A stretch of 64,000 nucleotides of DNA from Mastigias papua (GCA_964019165.1 OZ025275.1:186001-250000), one strand, 5' to 3'; counted from the stretch's first letter, positions 1 through 41,643 are shown. Notes: a model not told the origin generated them from the sequence alone. Translations and numbers: made by a program.

Positions 1-3000
1 CTATAGCCTTGGTATTTTGCTCAAAAATGACCAAATTTGAAATTGATTGATTTTGATTGCAGATTGACAAGTGATGAAAATGAGGGATTTTTGGCCAAAA
101 AGTAAGGCTATAGCCTTGGTATTTTGCTCAAAAATGACCAAATTTGACATTGATTGATTTTGATTGCAGATTGACAAGTGATGACAATGAGTGATTTTTG
201 GCCATAAAGTAAGGCTATAGCCTTGGTATTTTGCTCAAAAATGACCAAATTTGAAATTTATTGATTTTGATTGCAGATTGAAAAGTGATGAAAATGAGCG
301 ATTTTTGGCCAAACAGTAAGGCTATAGCCTTGTTATTTTGCTCAAAAATGACTAAATTTGAAATTGATTGATTTTGATTGCAGAGTGAACAGTGATGAAA
401 ATGAGCGATCTTTGGCCAAAAAGTAAGGCTATAGCCTTGGTATTTTGCTCACAAATGACCAAATTTGAAATTGATTGATTTTGATTGCAGATTGAAAAGT
501 GATGAAATTGAGCGATTTTTGGCCAAAAAGTAAGGCTATAGCCTTGGTATTTTGCTCAAAAATGACCAAATTTGACATTGATTGATTTTGATTGCAGATT
601 GAAAAGTGATGAAAATGAGCGATTTTTGGCCAAAAAGTAAGGCTATAGCCTTGGTATTTTGCTCAAAAATGACAAAATTTGAAATTGATTGATTTTGATT
701 CCAGATTGAACAGTGATGAAAATGAGCGATTTTTGGCCAAAAAGTAAGGCTATAGCCTTGGTATTTTGCTCAAAAATGACCAAATTTGAAATTGATTGAT
801 TTTGATTGCAGATTGAAAAGTGATGAAAATGAGCGATTTTTGGCCAAACAGTAAGGCTATAGCCTTGGTATTTTGCTCAAAAATGACCAAATTTGAAATT
901 GATTGATTTTGATTGCAGATTGAACAGTGATGAAAATGAGCGATCTTTGGCCAAAAAGTAAGGCTATAGCCTTGGTATTTTGCTCAAAAATGACCACATT
1001 TGAAATTGATTGATTTTGATTCCAGATTGAACAGTGATGAAAATGAGCGATTTTTGGCCAAAAAGTAAGGCTATAGCCTTGGTATTTTGCTCAAAAATGA
1101 CCAAATTTGAAATTGATTGATTTTGATTGCAGATTGAAAAGTGATGAAAATGAGCGATTTTTGGCCAAAAAGTAAGGCTATAGCCTTGGTATTTTGCTCA
1201 AAAATGACCAAATTTGAAATTGATTGATTTTGATTGCAGATTGAAAAGTGATGAAAATGAGCGATTTTTGGCCAAAAAGTAAGGCTATAGCCTTGGTGTT
1301 TTGCTCAAAAATGACCAAATTTGACATTGATTGATTTTGATTGCAGATTGAAAAGTGATGAAAATGAGCGATTTTTGGCTAAAAAGTGAGGCTATAGCCT
1401 TGGTATTTTGCTCAAAAATGACCAAATTTGAAATTGATTGATTTTGATTGCAGATTGACAAGTGATGAAAATGAGCGATCTTTGGCCAAAAAGTAAGGCT
1501 ATAGCCTTGGTATTTTGCTCAAAAATGACCAAATTTGAAATTGATTGATTTTGATTGCAGATTGAAAAGTGATGAAAATGAGCGAGTTTTGGCCAAAAAC
1601 TAAGGCTATAGCCTTGGTATTTTGCTCAAAAATGACCAAATTTGAAATTGATTGATTTTGATTGCAGATTGAAAAGTGATGAAAATGAGCGATTTTTGGC
1701 CAAACAGTAAGGCTATAGCCTTGGTATTTTGCTCAAAAATGACCAAATTTGAAATTGATTGATTTTGATTGCAGATTGAAAAGTGATGAAAATGAGCGAT
1801 TTTTGGCCAAAACGTTAGCCTATAGCCTAGGTATTTTGCTCAAAATTGACTAAAGTTGAAATTGATTGATTTTGATTGCAGATTGAAAAGTGATGAAAAT
1901 GAGCGATTTTTGGCCAAAACGTTAGCCTATAGCCTAGGTATTTTGCTCAAAATTGACTAAAGTTGAAATTGATTGATTTTGATTGCAGATTGAAAAGTGA
2001 TGAAAATGAGCGATTTTTGGCCAAAAAGTAAGGCTATAGCCTTGGTATTTTGCTCAAAAATGACCAAATTTGAAATTGATTGATTTTGATTGCAGATTGA
2101 CAAGTGATGAAAATGAGGGATTTTTGGCCAAAAAGTAAGGCTATAGCCTTGGTATTTTGCTCAAAAATGACCAAATTTGACATTGATTGATTTTGATTGC
2201 AGATTGACAAGTGATGACAATGAGTGATTTTTGGCCATAAAGTAAGGCTATAGCCTTGGTATTTTGCTCAAAAATGACCAAATTTGAAATTGATTGATTT
2301 TGATTCCAGATTGAACAGTGATGAAAATGAGCGATTTTTGGCCAAAAAGTAAGGCTATAGCCTTGGTATTTTGCTCAAAAATGACCAAATTTGACATTGA
2401 TTGATTTTGATTGCAGATTGACAAGTGATGAAAATGAGCGATCTTTGGCCAAAAAGTAAGGCTATAGCCTTGGTATTTTGCTCAAAAATGACCAAATTTG
2501 AAATTGATTGATTTTGATTGCAGATTGAAAAGTGATGAAAATGAGCGAGTTTTGGCCAAAAAGTAAGGCTATAGCCTTGGTATTTTGCTCAAAAATGACC
2601 AAATTTGAAATTGATTGATTTTGATTGCAGATTGAAAAGTGATGAAAATGAGCGAGTTTTGGCCAAAAACTAAGGCTATAGCCTTGGTATTTTGCTCAAA
2701 AATGACCAAATTTGAAATTGATTGATTTTGATTGCAGATTGAAAAGTGATGAAAATGAGCGATTTTTGGCCAAAACGTTAGCCTATAGCCTAGGTATTTT
2801 GCTCAAAATTGACTAAAGTTGAAATTGATTGATTTTGATTGCAGATTGAAAAGTGATGAAAATGAGCGATTTTTGGCCAAAAAGTAAGGCTATAGCCTTG
2901 GTATTTTGCTCAAAAATGACCAAATTTGAAATTGATTGATTTTGATTGCAGATTGACAAGTGATGAAAATGAGGGATTTTTGGCCAAAAAGTAAGGCTAT

Positions 3001-6000
3001 AGCCTTGGTATTTTGCTCAAAAATGACCAAATTTGACATTGATTGATTTTGATTGCAGATTGACAAGTGATGACAATGAGTGATTTTTGGCCATAAAGTA
3101 AGGCTATAGCCTTGGTATTTTGCTCAAAAATGACCAAATTTGAAATTTATTGATTTTGATTGCAGATTGAAAAGTGATGAAAATGAGCGATTTTTGGCCA
3201 AACAGTAAGGCTATAGCCTTGTTATTTTGCTCAAAAATGACTAAATTTGAAATTGATTGATTTTGATTGCAGATTGAACAGTGATGAAAATGAGCGATCT
3301 TTGGCCAAAAAGTAAGGCTATAGCCTTGGTATTTTGCTCACAAATGACCAAATTTGAAATTGATTGATTTTGATTGCAGATTGAAAAGTGATGAAATTGA
3401 GCGATTTTTGGCCAAAAAGTAAGGCTATAGCCTTGGTATTTTGCTCAAAAATGACCAAATTTGACATTGATTGATTTTGATTGCAGATTGAAAAGTGATG
3501 AAAATGAGCGATTTTTGGCCAAAAAGTAAGGCTATAGCCTTGGTATTTTGCTCAAAAATGACAAAATTTGAAATTGATTGATTTTGATTCCAGATTGAAC
3601 AGTGATGAAAATGAGCGATTTTTGGCCAAAAAGTAAGGCTATAGCCTTGGTATTTTGCTCAAAAATGACCAAATTTGAAATTGATTGATTTTGATTGCAG
3701 ATTGAAAAGTGATGAAAATGAGCGATTTTTGGCCAAACAGTAAGGCTATAGCCTTGGTATTTTGCTCAAAAATGACCAAATTTGAAATTGATTGATTTTG
3801 ATTGCAGATTGAACAGTGATGAAAATGAGCGATCTTTGGCCAAAAAGTAAGGCTATAGCCTTGGTATTTTGCTCAAAAATGACCACATTTGAAATTGATT
3901 GATTTTGATTCCAGATTGAACAGTGATGAAAATGAGCGATTTTTGGCCAAAAAGTAAGGCTATAGCCTTGGTATTTTGCTCAAAAATGACCAAATTTGAA
4001 ATTGATTGATTTTGATTGCAGATTGAAAAGTGATGAAAATGAGCGATTTTTGGCCAAAAAGTAAGGCTATAGCCTTGGTATTTTGCTCAAAAATGACCAA
4101 ATTTGAAATTGATTGATTTTGATTGCAGATTGAAAAGTGATGAAAATGAGCGATTTTTGGCCAAAAAGTAAGGCTATAGCCTTGGTGTTTTGCTCAAAAA
4201 TGACCAAATTTGACATTGATTGATTTTGATTGCAGATTGAAAAGTGATGAAAATGAGCGATTTTTGGCTAAAAAGTGAGGCTATAGCCTTGGTATTTTGC
4301 TCAAAAATGACCAAATTTGAAATTGATTGATTTTGATTGCAGATTGACAAGTGATGAAAATGAGCGATCTTTGGCCAAAAAGTAAGGCTATAGCCTTGGT
4401 ATTTTGCTCAAAAATGACCAAATTTGAAATTGATTGATTTTGATTGCAGATTGAAAAGTGATGAAAATGAGCGAGTTTTGGCCAAAAACTAAGGCTATAG
4501 CCTTGGTATTTTGCTCAAAAATGACCAAATTTGAAATTGATTGATTTTGATTGCAGATTGAAAAGTGATGAAAATGAGCGATTTTTGGCCAAACAGTAAG
4601 GCTATAGCCTTGGTATTTTGCTCAAAAATGACCAAATTTGAAATTGATTGATTTTGATTGCAGATTGAAAAGTGATGAAAATGAGCGATTTTTGGCCAAA
4701 ACGTTAGCCTATAGCCTAGGTATTTTGCTCAAAATTGACTAAAGTTGAAATTGATTGATTTTGATTGCAGATTGAAAAGTGATGAAAATGAGCGATTTTT
4801 GGCCAAAAAGTAAGGCTATAGCCTTGGTATTTTGCTCAAAAATGACCAAATTTGAAATTGATTGATTTTGATTGCAGATTGACAAGTGATGAAAATGAGG
4901 GATTTTTGGCCAAAAAGTAAGGCTATAGCCTTGGTATTTTGCTCAAAAATGACCAAATTTGACATTGATTGATTTTGATTGCAGATTGACAAGTGATGAC
5001 AATGAGTGATTTTTGGCCATAAAGTAAGGCTATAGCCTTGGTATTTTGCTCAAAAATGACCAAATTTGAAATTTATTGATTTTGATTGCAGATTGAAAAG
5101 TGATGAAAATGAGCGATTTTTGGCCAAACAGTAAGGCTATAGCCTTGTTATTTTGCTCAAAAATGACTAAATTTGAAATTGATTGATTTTGATTGCAGAT
5201 TGAACAGTGATGAAAATGAGCGATCTTTGGCCAAAAAGTAAGGCTATAGCCTTGGTATTTTGCTCACAAATGACCAAATTTGAAATTGATTGATTTTGAT
5301 TGCAGATTGAAAAGTGATGAAATTGAGCGATTTTTGGCCAAAAAGTAAGGCTATAGCCTTGGTATTTTGCTCAAAAATGACCAAATTTGACATTGATTGA
5401 TTTTGATTGCAGATTGAAAAGTGATGAAAATGAGCGATTTTTGGCCAAAAAGTAAGGCTATAGCCTTGGTATTTTGCTCAAAAATGACCAAATTTGAAAT
5501 TGATTGATTTTGATTGCAGATTGAAAAGTGATGACAATGAGTGATTTTTGGCCATAAAGTAAGGCTATAGCCTTGGTATTTTGCTCAAAAATGACCAAAT
5601 TTGAAATTGATTGATTTTGATTGCAGATTGAAAAGTGATGAAAATGAGCGATTTTTGGCCAAACAGTAAGGCTATAGCCTTGGTATTTTGCTCAAAAATG
5701 ACTAAATTTGAAATTGATTGATTTTGATTGCAGATTGAACAGTGATGAAAATGAGCGATTTTTGGCCAAAAAGTTAGGCTATAGCATTGGTATTTTGCTC
5801 AAAAATGACTAAATTTGAAATTGATTGATTTTGATTGCAGATTGAAAATTGATGAACATGAGCGATTGTTGGCCAAACAGTTAGGCTATAGCCTTGGTAT
5901 TTTGTTCAAAAATGACTACATTTGAAATTGATTGATTTTGATTGCAGATTGAACAGTGATGAAAATGAGCGATCTTTGGCCAAAAAGTAAGGCTATAGCC

Positions 6001-9000
6001 TTGGTATTTTGCTCAAAAATGACCAAATTTGAAATTGATTGATTTTGATTGCAGATTGAAAAGTGATGAAATTGAGCGATTTTTGGCCAAAAAGTAAGGC
6101 TATAGCCTTGGTATTTTGCTCAAAAATGACCAAATTTGACATTGATTGATTTTGATTGCAGATTGAAAAGTGATGAAAATGAGCGATTTTTGGCTAAAAA
6201 GTGAGGCTATAGCCTTGGTATTTTGCTCAAAAATGACCAAATTTGAAATTGATTGATTTTGATTGCAGATTGAAAAGTGATGAAAATGAGCGATCTTTGG
6301 CCAAAAAGTAAGGCTATAGCCTTGGTATTTTGCTCAAAAATGACCACATTTGAAATTGATTGATTTTGATTGCAGATTGAAAAGTGATGAAAATGAGCGA
6401 GTTTTGGCCAAAAAGTAAGGCTATAGCCTTGGTATTTTGCTCAAAAATGACCAAATTTGAAATTGATTGATTTTGATTGCAGATTGAAAAGTGATGAAAT
6501 TGAGCGATTTTTGGCCAAAAAGTAAGGCTATAGCCTTGGTATTTTGCTCAAAAATGACCAAATTTGACATTGATTGATTTTGATTGCAGATTGAAAAGTG
6601 ATGAAAATGAGCGATTTTTGGCCAAAAAGTAAGGCTATAGCCTTGGTATTTTGCTCAAAAATGACCAAATTTGAAATTGATTGATTTTGATTGCAGATTG
6701 AAAAGTGATGACAATGAGTGATTTTTGGCCATAAAGTAAGGCTATAGCCTTGGTATTTTGCTCAAAAATGACCAAATTTGAAATTGATTGATTTTGATTG
6801 CAGATTGAAAAGTGATGAAAATGAGCGATTTTTGGCCAAACAGTAAGGCTATAGCCTTGGTATTTTGCTCAAAAATGACTAAATTTGAAATTGATTGATT
6901 TTGATTGCAGATTGAACAGTGATGAAAATGAGCGATTTTTGGCCAAAAAGTTAGGCTATAGCCTTGGTATTTTGCTCAAAAATGACTAAATTTGAAATTG
7001 ATTGATTTTGATTGCAGATTGAAAATTGATGAACATGAGCGATTGTTGGCCAAACAGTTAGGCTATAGCCTTGGTATTTTGTTCAAAAATGACTACATTT
7101 GAAATTGATTGATTTTGATTGCAGATTGAACAGTGATGAAAATGAGCGATCTTTGGCCAAAAAGTAAGGCTATAGCCTTGGTATTTTGCTCAAAAATGAC
7201 CAAATTTGAAATTGATTGATTTTGATTGCAGATTGAAAAGTGATGAAATTGAGCGATTTTTGGCCAAAAAGTAAGGCTATAGCCTTGGTATTTTGCTCAA
7301 AAATGACCAAATTTGACATTGATTGATTTTGATTGCAGATTGAAAAGTGATGAAAATGAGCGATTTTTGGCTAAAAAGTGAGGCTATAGCCTTGGTATTT
7401 TGCTCAAAAATGACCAAATTTGAAATTGATTGATTTTGATTGCAGATTGAAAAGTGATGAAAATGAGCGATCTTTGGCCAAAAAGTAAGGCTATAGCCTT
7501 GGTATTTTGCTCAAAAATGACCACATTTGAAATTGATTGATTTTGATTGCAGATTGAAAAGTGATGAAAATGAGCGAGTTTTGGCCAAAAAGTAAGGCTA
7601 TAGCCTTGGTATTTTGCTCAAAAATGACCAAATTTGAAATTGATTGATTTTGATTGCAGATTGAAAAGTGATGAAAATGAGCGATTTTTGGCCAAAAAGT
7701 AAGGCTATAGCCTTGGTATTTTGCTCAAAAATGACCAAATTTGAAATTGATTGATTTTGATTGCAGATTGAAAAGTGATGACAATGAGTGATTGTTGGCC
7801 ATAAAGTAAGGCTATAGCCTTGGTATTTTGCTCAAAAATGACCAAATTTGAAATTGATTGATTTTGATTGCAGATTGAAAAGTGATGAAAATGAGCGATT
7901 TTTGGCCAAACAGTAAGGCTATAGCCATGGTATTTTGCTCAAAAATGACTAAATTTGAAATTGATTGATTTTGATTGCAGATTGAACAGTGATGAAAATG
8001 AGCGATTTTTGGCCAAAAAGTTAGGCTATAGCCTTGGTATTTTGCTCAAAAATGACTAAATTTGAAATTGATTGATTTTGATTGCAGATTCAAAATTGAT
8101 GAAAATGAGCGATTGTTGGCCAAACAGTTAGGCTATAGCCTTGGTATTTTGCTCAAAAATGACTACATTTGAAATTGATTGATTTTGATTGCAGATTGAA
8201 AAGTGATGAAAATGAGCGATCTTTGGCCAAAAAGTAAGGCTATAGCCTTGGTATTTTGCTCAAAAATGACTAAATTTGAAATTGATTGATTTTGATTGCA
8301 GATTAAAAAGTGATGAAAATGAGCGATTTTTGGCCAAAAAGTAAGGCTATAGCCTTGGTATTTTGCTCAAAAATGACCAAATTTGAAATTGATTGATTTT
8401 GATTGCAGATTGAAATGTGATGAAAATGAGCGATTTTTGGCCAAAAAGTAAGGCTATAGCCTTGGCATTTTGCTCAAAAATGACTAAATTTGAAATTGAT
8501 TGATTTTGATTGCAGATTGAAAATTGATGAAAATGAGCGATTGTTGGCCAAACAGTTAGGCTATAGCCTTGGTATTTTGCTCAAAAATGACCAAATTTGA
8601 AATTGATTGATTTTGATTGCAGATTCAAAAGTGATGAAAATGAGCGATTTTTGGCCAAACAGTAAGGCTATAGCCTTGGTATTTTGCTCAAAAATGACTA
8701 AATTTGAAATTGATTGATTTTGATTGCAGATTGAACAGTGATGAAAATGAGCGATTTTTGGCCAAAAAGTTAGGCTATAGCCTTGGTATTTTGCTCAAAA
8801 ATGACTAAATTTGAAATTGATTGATTTTGATTGCAGATTGACAAGTGATGAAAATGAGCGATTGTTGGCCAAACAGTTAGGCTATAGCCTTGGTATTTTG
8901 CTCAAGAATGACTACATTTGAAATTGATTGATTTTGATTGCAGATTGAAAAGTGATGAAAATGAGCGATCTTTGGCCAAAAAGTAAGGCTATAGCCTTGG

Positions 9001-12000
9001 TATTTTGCTCAAAAATGACTAAATTTGAAATTGATTGATTTTGATTGCAGATTAAAAAGTGATGAAAATGAGCGATTTTTGGCCAAAAAGTAAGGCTATA
9101 GCCTTGGTATTTTCCTCAAAAATGACCAAATTTGAAATTGATTGATTTTGATTGCAGATTGAAATGTGATGAAAATGAGCGATTTTTGGCCAAAAAGTAA
9201 GGCTATAGCCTTGGTATTTTGCTCAAAAATGACTAAATTTGAAATTGATTGATTTTGATTGCAGATTGAAAATTGATGAAAATGAGCGATTGTTGGCCAA
9301 ACAGTTAGGCTATAGCCTTGGTATTTTGCTCAAAAATGACTACATATGAAATTGATTGATTTTGATTGCAGATTCAAAATTGATGAAAATGAGCGATTGT
9401 TGGCCAAACAGTTAGGCTATAGCCTTGGTATTTTGCTCAAAAATGACTACATTTGAAATTGATTGATTTTGATTGCAGATTGAAAAGTGATGAAAATGAG
9501 CGATCTTTGGCCAAAAAGTAAGGCTATAGCCTTGGTATTTTGCTCAAAAATGACTAAATTTGAAATTGATTGATTTTGATTGCAGATTAAAAAGTGATGA
9601 AAATGAGCGATTTTTGGCCAAAAAGTAAGGCTATAGCCTTGGTATTTTGCTCAAAAATGACCAAATTTGAAATTGATTGATTTTGATTGCAGATTGAAAT
9701 GTGATGAAAATGAGCGATTTTTGGCCAAAAAGTAAGGCTATAGCCTTGGTATTTTGCTCAAAAATGACTAAATTTGAAATTGATTGATTTTGATTGCAGA
9801 TTGAAAATTGATGAAAATGAGCGATTGTTGGCCAAACAGTTAGGCTATAGCCTTGGTATTTTGCTCAAAAATGACCAAAGTTGAAATTGATTGATTTTGA
9901 TTGCAGATTGAAAAGTGATGAAAATGAGCGATTTTTGGCCAAACAGTAAGGCTATAGCCTTGGTATTTTGCTCAAAAATGACTAAATTTGAAATTGATTG
10001 ATTTTGATTGCAGATTGAACAGTGATGAAAATGAGCGATGTTTGGCCAAAAAGTTAGGCTATAGCCTTGGTATTTTGCTCAAAAATGACTAAATTTGAAA
10101 TTGATTGATTTTGATTGCAGATTAAAAAGTGATGAAAATGAGCGATTTTTGGCCAAAAAGTAAGGCTATAGCCTTGGTATTTTCCTCAAAAATGACCAAA
10201 TTTGAAATTGATTGATTTTGATTGCAGATTGAAATGTGATGAAAATGAGCGATTTTTGGCCAAAAAGTAAGGCTATAGCCTTGGTATTTTGCTCAAAAAT
10301 GACTAAATTTGAAATTGATTGATTTTGATTGCAGATTGAAAATTGATGAAAATGAGCGATTGTTGGCCAAACAGTTAGGCTATAGCCTTGGTATTTTGCT
10401 CAAAAATGACTACATTTGACATTGATTGATTTTGATTGCAGATTGAAAAGTGATGAAAATGAGCGATCTTTGGCCAAAAAGTAAGGCTATAGCCTTGGTA
10501 TTTTGCTCAAAAATGACTAAATTTGAAATTGATTGATTTTGATTGCAGATTAAAAAGTGATGAAAATGAGCGATTTTTGGCCAAAAAGTAAGGCTATAGC
10601 CTTGGTATTTTGCTCAAAAATGACCAAATTTGAAATTGATTGATTTTGACTGCAGATTGAAAAGTGATGAAAATGAGCGATTGTTGGCCAAAAAGTAAGG
10701 CTATAGCCTTGGTATTTTGCTCAAAAATGACTACATTTGAAATTGATTGATTTTGATTGCAGATTGAACAGTGATGAAAATGAGCGATTTTTGGCCAAAA
10801 AGTTAGGCTATAGCCTTGGTATTTTGCTCAAAAATGACTAAATTTGAAATTGATTGATTTTGATTGCAGATTAAAAAGTGATGAAAATGAGCGATTTTTG
10901 GCCAAAAAGTAAGGCTATAGCCTTGGTATTTTCCTCAAAAATGACCAAATTTGAAATTGATTGATTTTGATTGCAGATTGAAATGTGATGAAAATGAGCG
11001 ATTTTTGGCCAAAAAGTAAGGCTATAGCCTTGGTATTTTGCTCAAAAATGACTAAATTTGAAATTGATTGATTTTGATTGCAGATTGAAAATTGATGAAA
11101 ATGAGCGATTGTTGGCCAAACAGTTAGGCTATAGCCTTGGTATTTTGCTCAAAAATGACTACATTTGAAATTGATTGATTTTGATTGCAGATTGAAAAGT
11201 GATGAAAATGAGCGATCTTTGGCCAAAAAGTAAGGCTATAGCCTTGGTATTTTGCTCAAAAATGACTAAATTTGAAATTGATTGATTTTGATTGCAGATT
11301 AAAAAGTGATGAAAATGAGCGATTTTTGGCCAAAAAGTAAGGCTATAGCCTTGGTATTTTGCTCAAAAATGACCAAATTTGAAATTGATTGATTTTGACT
11401 GCAGATTGAAAAGTGATGAAAATGAGCGATTGTTGGCCAAAAAGTAAGGCTATAGCCTTGGTATTTTGCTCAAAAATGACCAAATTTGAAATTGATTGAT
11501 TTTGATTGCAGATTGAAAAGTGATGAAAATGAGCGATTTTTGGCCAAAAAGTAAGGCTATAGCCTTGGTATTTTGCTCAAAAATGACCAAATTTGAAAAT
11601 GATTGATTTTGATTGCAGATTGAAAAGTGATGAAAATGACCGATCTTTGGCTAAAAAGTAAGGCTATAGCCTTGGTATTTTGCTCAAAAATGACCAAATT
11701 TGAAATTGATTGATTTTGATTGCAGATTGAACATTGATGAAAATGAGCGATTTTTGGCCAAAAAGTAAGGCTATAGCCTTGGTATTTTGCTCAAAAATGA
11801 CTAAATTTGAAATTGATTGATTTTGATTGCAGATTAAAAAGTGATGAAAATGAGCGATTTTTGGCCAAAAAGTAAGGCTATAGCCTTGGTATTTTGCTCA
11901 AAAATGACCAAATTTGAAATTGATTGATTTTGACTGCAGATTGAAAAGTGATGAAAATGAGCGATTTTTGGCCAAAAAGTAAGGCTATAGCCTTGGTATT

Positions 12001-14029
12001 TTGCTCAAAAATGACCAAATTTGAAATTGATTGATTTTGATTGCAGATTGAACAGTGATGAAAATGAGCGATTTTTGGCCATACCGTTAGCCTATAGCCT
12101 AGGTATTTTGCTCAAAAATGACTAAATTTGAAATTGATTGAGTTTGATTGCAGATTGAAAAGTGATGAAAATGAGCGATTTTTGGCTAAAAAGTAAGGCT
12201 ATAGCCTTGGTATTTTGCTCAAAAATGACCAAATTTGAAATTGATTGATTTTGATTGCAGATTGAAAAGTGATGAAAATGAGCGATCTTTGGCCAAAAAG
12301 TAAGGCTATAGCCTTGGTATTTTGCTCAAAAATGACCAAATTTGAAATTGATTGATTTTGATTGCAGATTGAAAAGTGATGAAAATGAGCGAGTTTTGGC
12401 CAAAAAGTAAGGCTATAGCCTTGGTATTTTGCTCAAAAATGACCAAATTTGAAATTGATTGATTTTGATTGCAGATTGAAAATTGATGAAAATGAGCGAT
12501 TGTTGGCCAAACAGTTAGGCTATAGCCTTGGTATTTTGCTCAAAAATGACCAAATTTGAAATTGATTGATTTTGATTGCAGATTGAAAAGTGATGAAAAT
12601 GAGCGATCTTTGGCCAAAAAGTAAGGCTATAGCCTTGGTATTTTGCTCAAAAATGACTACATTTGAAATTGATTGATTTTGATTGCAGATTGAAAAGTAA
12701 TGAAAATGAGCGATCTTTGGCCAAAAAGTAAGGCTATAGCCTTGGTATTTTGCTCAAAAATGACTAAATTTGAAATTGATTGATTTTGATTGCAGATTAA
12801 AAAGTGATGAAAATGAGCGATTTTTGGCCAAAAAGTAAGGCTATAGCCTTGGTATTTTGCTCAAAAATGACCAAATTTGAAATTGATTGATTTTGACTGC
12901 AGATTGAACAGTGATGAAAATGAGCGATTGTTGGCCAAAAAGTAAGGCTATAGCCTTGGTATTTTGCTCAAAAATGACCAAATTTGAAATTGATTGAGTT
13001 TGATTGCAGATTGAAAAGTGATGAAAATGAGCGATCTTTGGCCAAAAAGTAAGGCTATAGCCTTGGTATTTTGCTCAAAAATGACCACATTTGAAATTGA
13101 TTGATTTTGATTGCAGATTGAAAAGTGATGAAAATGAGCGATTTTCGGTCAAACAGTAAGGCTATAGCCTTGGTATTTTGCTCAAAAATGACCAAATTTG
13201 AAATTGATTGATTTTGATTGCAGATTGAAAAGTGATGACAATGAGCGATTTTTGGCCAAAAAGTAAGGCTATAGCCTTGGTATTTTGCTCAAAAATGACC
13301 AAATTTGAAATTGATTGATTTTGATTGCAGATTGAACAGTGATGAAAATGAGTGATTTTTGGCCAAACAGTAAGGCTATAGCCTTGGTATTTTGCTCAAA
13401 AATGACCAAATTTGAAATTGATTGATTTTGATTGCAGATTGAAAAGTGATGAAAATGAGCGATTTTTGGCCAAAAAGTAAGGCTATAGCCTTGGTATTTT
13501 GCTCAAAAATGACTAAATTTGAAATTGATTGATTTTGATTGCAGATTGAAAAGTGATGAAAATGAGCGAGTTTTGGCCAAAAAGTAAGGCTATAGCCTTG
13601 GTATTTTGCTCAAAAATGACCAAATTTGAAATTGATTCATTTTGATTGCAGATTGAAAATTGATGACAATGAGCGATTTTTGGCCAAAAAGTAAGGCTAT
13701 AGCCTTGGTATTTTGCTCAAAAATGACCAAATTTGAAATTGATTGAGTTTGATTGCAGATTGAAAAGTGATGAAAATGAGCGATTTTTGGCCAAAAAGTA
13801 AGGCTATAGCCTTGGTATTTTGCTCAAAAATGACCAAATTTGAAATTGATTGATTTTGATTGCAGATTGAAAAGTGATGAAAATGAGCGATTTTTGGCCA
13901 AAAAGTAAGGCTATAGCCTTGGTATTTTGCTCAAAAATGACCAAATTTGAAATTGATTGATTTTGATTGCAGATTGAACAGTGATGAAAATGAGCGATTT
14001 TTGGCCAAAAAGTAAGGCTATAGCCTTGG
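1..14029. repeat. 107-bp satellite DNA array, about 131 monomers
   Basis: A head-to-tail tandem array of a 107-bp AT-rich unit, anchored by the motif CTATAGCCTTGG. The motif falls at positions 1, 108, 1071, 5351 and 14018, all exact multiples of 107 from position 1, so I see no net insertion or deletion across the array. Monomers differ by scattered substitutions (for example GAGCGA/GAGGGA/GAGTGA, or CCAAAT/CTAAAT/CTACAT). These variants recur in blocks, giving higher-order repeats: a block near the start recurs 27 monomers later, and an 11-/10-monomer spacing appears at about 5,534, 6,711 and 7,781. The array begins before the window and ends abruptly at about 14,029. No gene is recognisable in it on either strand. 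Confidence 0.98.
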
Positions 14030-40588
<26,559 letters not shown>

Positions 40589-41643
40589 TTTAACGACCTC
40601 GTTTCCAAGTCGGGGAAAGGGCTATAAGGTATATGTTTGCGTCAGTTTGTTTATCAATCTTGAGCAAAACACTGCATCCTAGGAATTTTTGGGAATCTTT
40701 AGCGTCCCTCCCTTCCGTGTTGCCTGCCCGTAATTACCACTTTTTAGCTTATCATCGACTCCATAAATATCAACCTACATCATGGAGGTATAATTGAAAA
40801 AACATTAAGTGGTGACGTATACTGAGCCTTGCAAAATTACACCCTTCAATGAGTTATTACGTTACTAGCTCCATACAGAACAAATGCTGTATCAAAATTT
40901 TTCATATTACATCTTAGCATTATATATGCGGTCATTCAATCAATTACTTCTATCGACTAGTGGAATGATACCAGCTTCTCATTTATTTGATTGTAAAGAA
41001 ACGTTCCACCTGAACTATTACAATCCCTTCTCATAAACCCCCAAGAGTTATTAACTTAATCATGACAATTTCCAATTTCCCAAATAACGAAAATTCCCAT
41101 AAATCAACTTATCAATTCAAAGAAAGGATGAAAAAGTAAAACATCATACTAGTTCTATAGAAATATAGATGTAGCAATAAAAAAATAAATTTACTGGGCT
41201 ACAACAAATGCTAACTTCTGCACAAATAAAGTCGAGAAAACTCCGGCTTTCGAAGTGTATTTTATACATAGGTCAATTAGGGCTATTTGCGCTAAGTTAA
41301 ATGCAACTCAAAGCTAAAGAACTACAATAACAAAATACAAAACGTTTAAGGGTTTGCCTGAAATAAACGTCTAAAATAATGCAGGTGTGGAATGACAAGT
41401 ACTATACTGCAAATGCTAGCATGATTCTACGTCAATAACTTAAGGATATGTTGTCGCTTTGTACATGAAGGAATCAAAGAGGCTACCAAGAGGACAAATA
41501 TGAAAACCACTTGCCATGGCAAAACTACTATGAAATCTACAAGACAGAAATCTATGCCGATCAAATATCTGATATGGAAATACACACACTTTAAGTGATA
41601 AACTGTTTGTATAAGAGAGTTCGCAACAAAGACGAGTAAAGTT
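40589..41643. other. Intergenic region between TMC 3' end and ECD start
   Basis: About 1 kb of AT-rich sequence separating the TMC stop codon from the ECD start codon. Both genes read leftward, so it must hold the TMC 3' UTR and the ECD promoter. I see no repeat or further gene in it. Confidence 0.6.

Noticed and set aside
1..14029. CRISPR-like or palindromic array
   Set aside because: Monomers are contiguous with no unique spacers and the context is an animal genome; it is a satellite.
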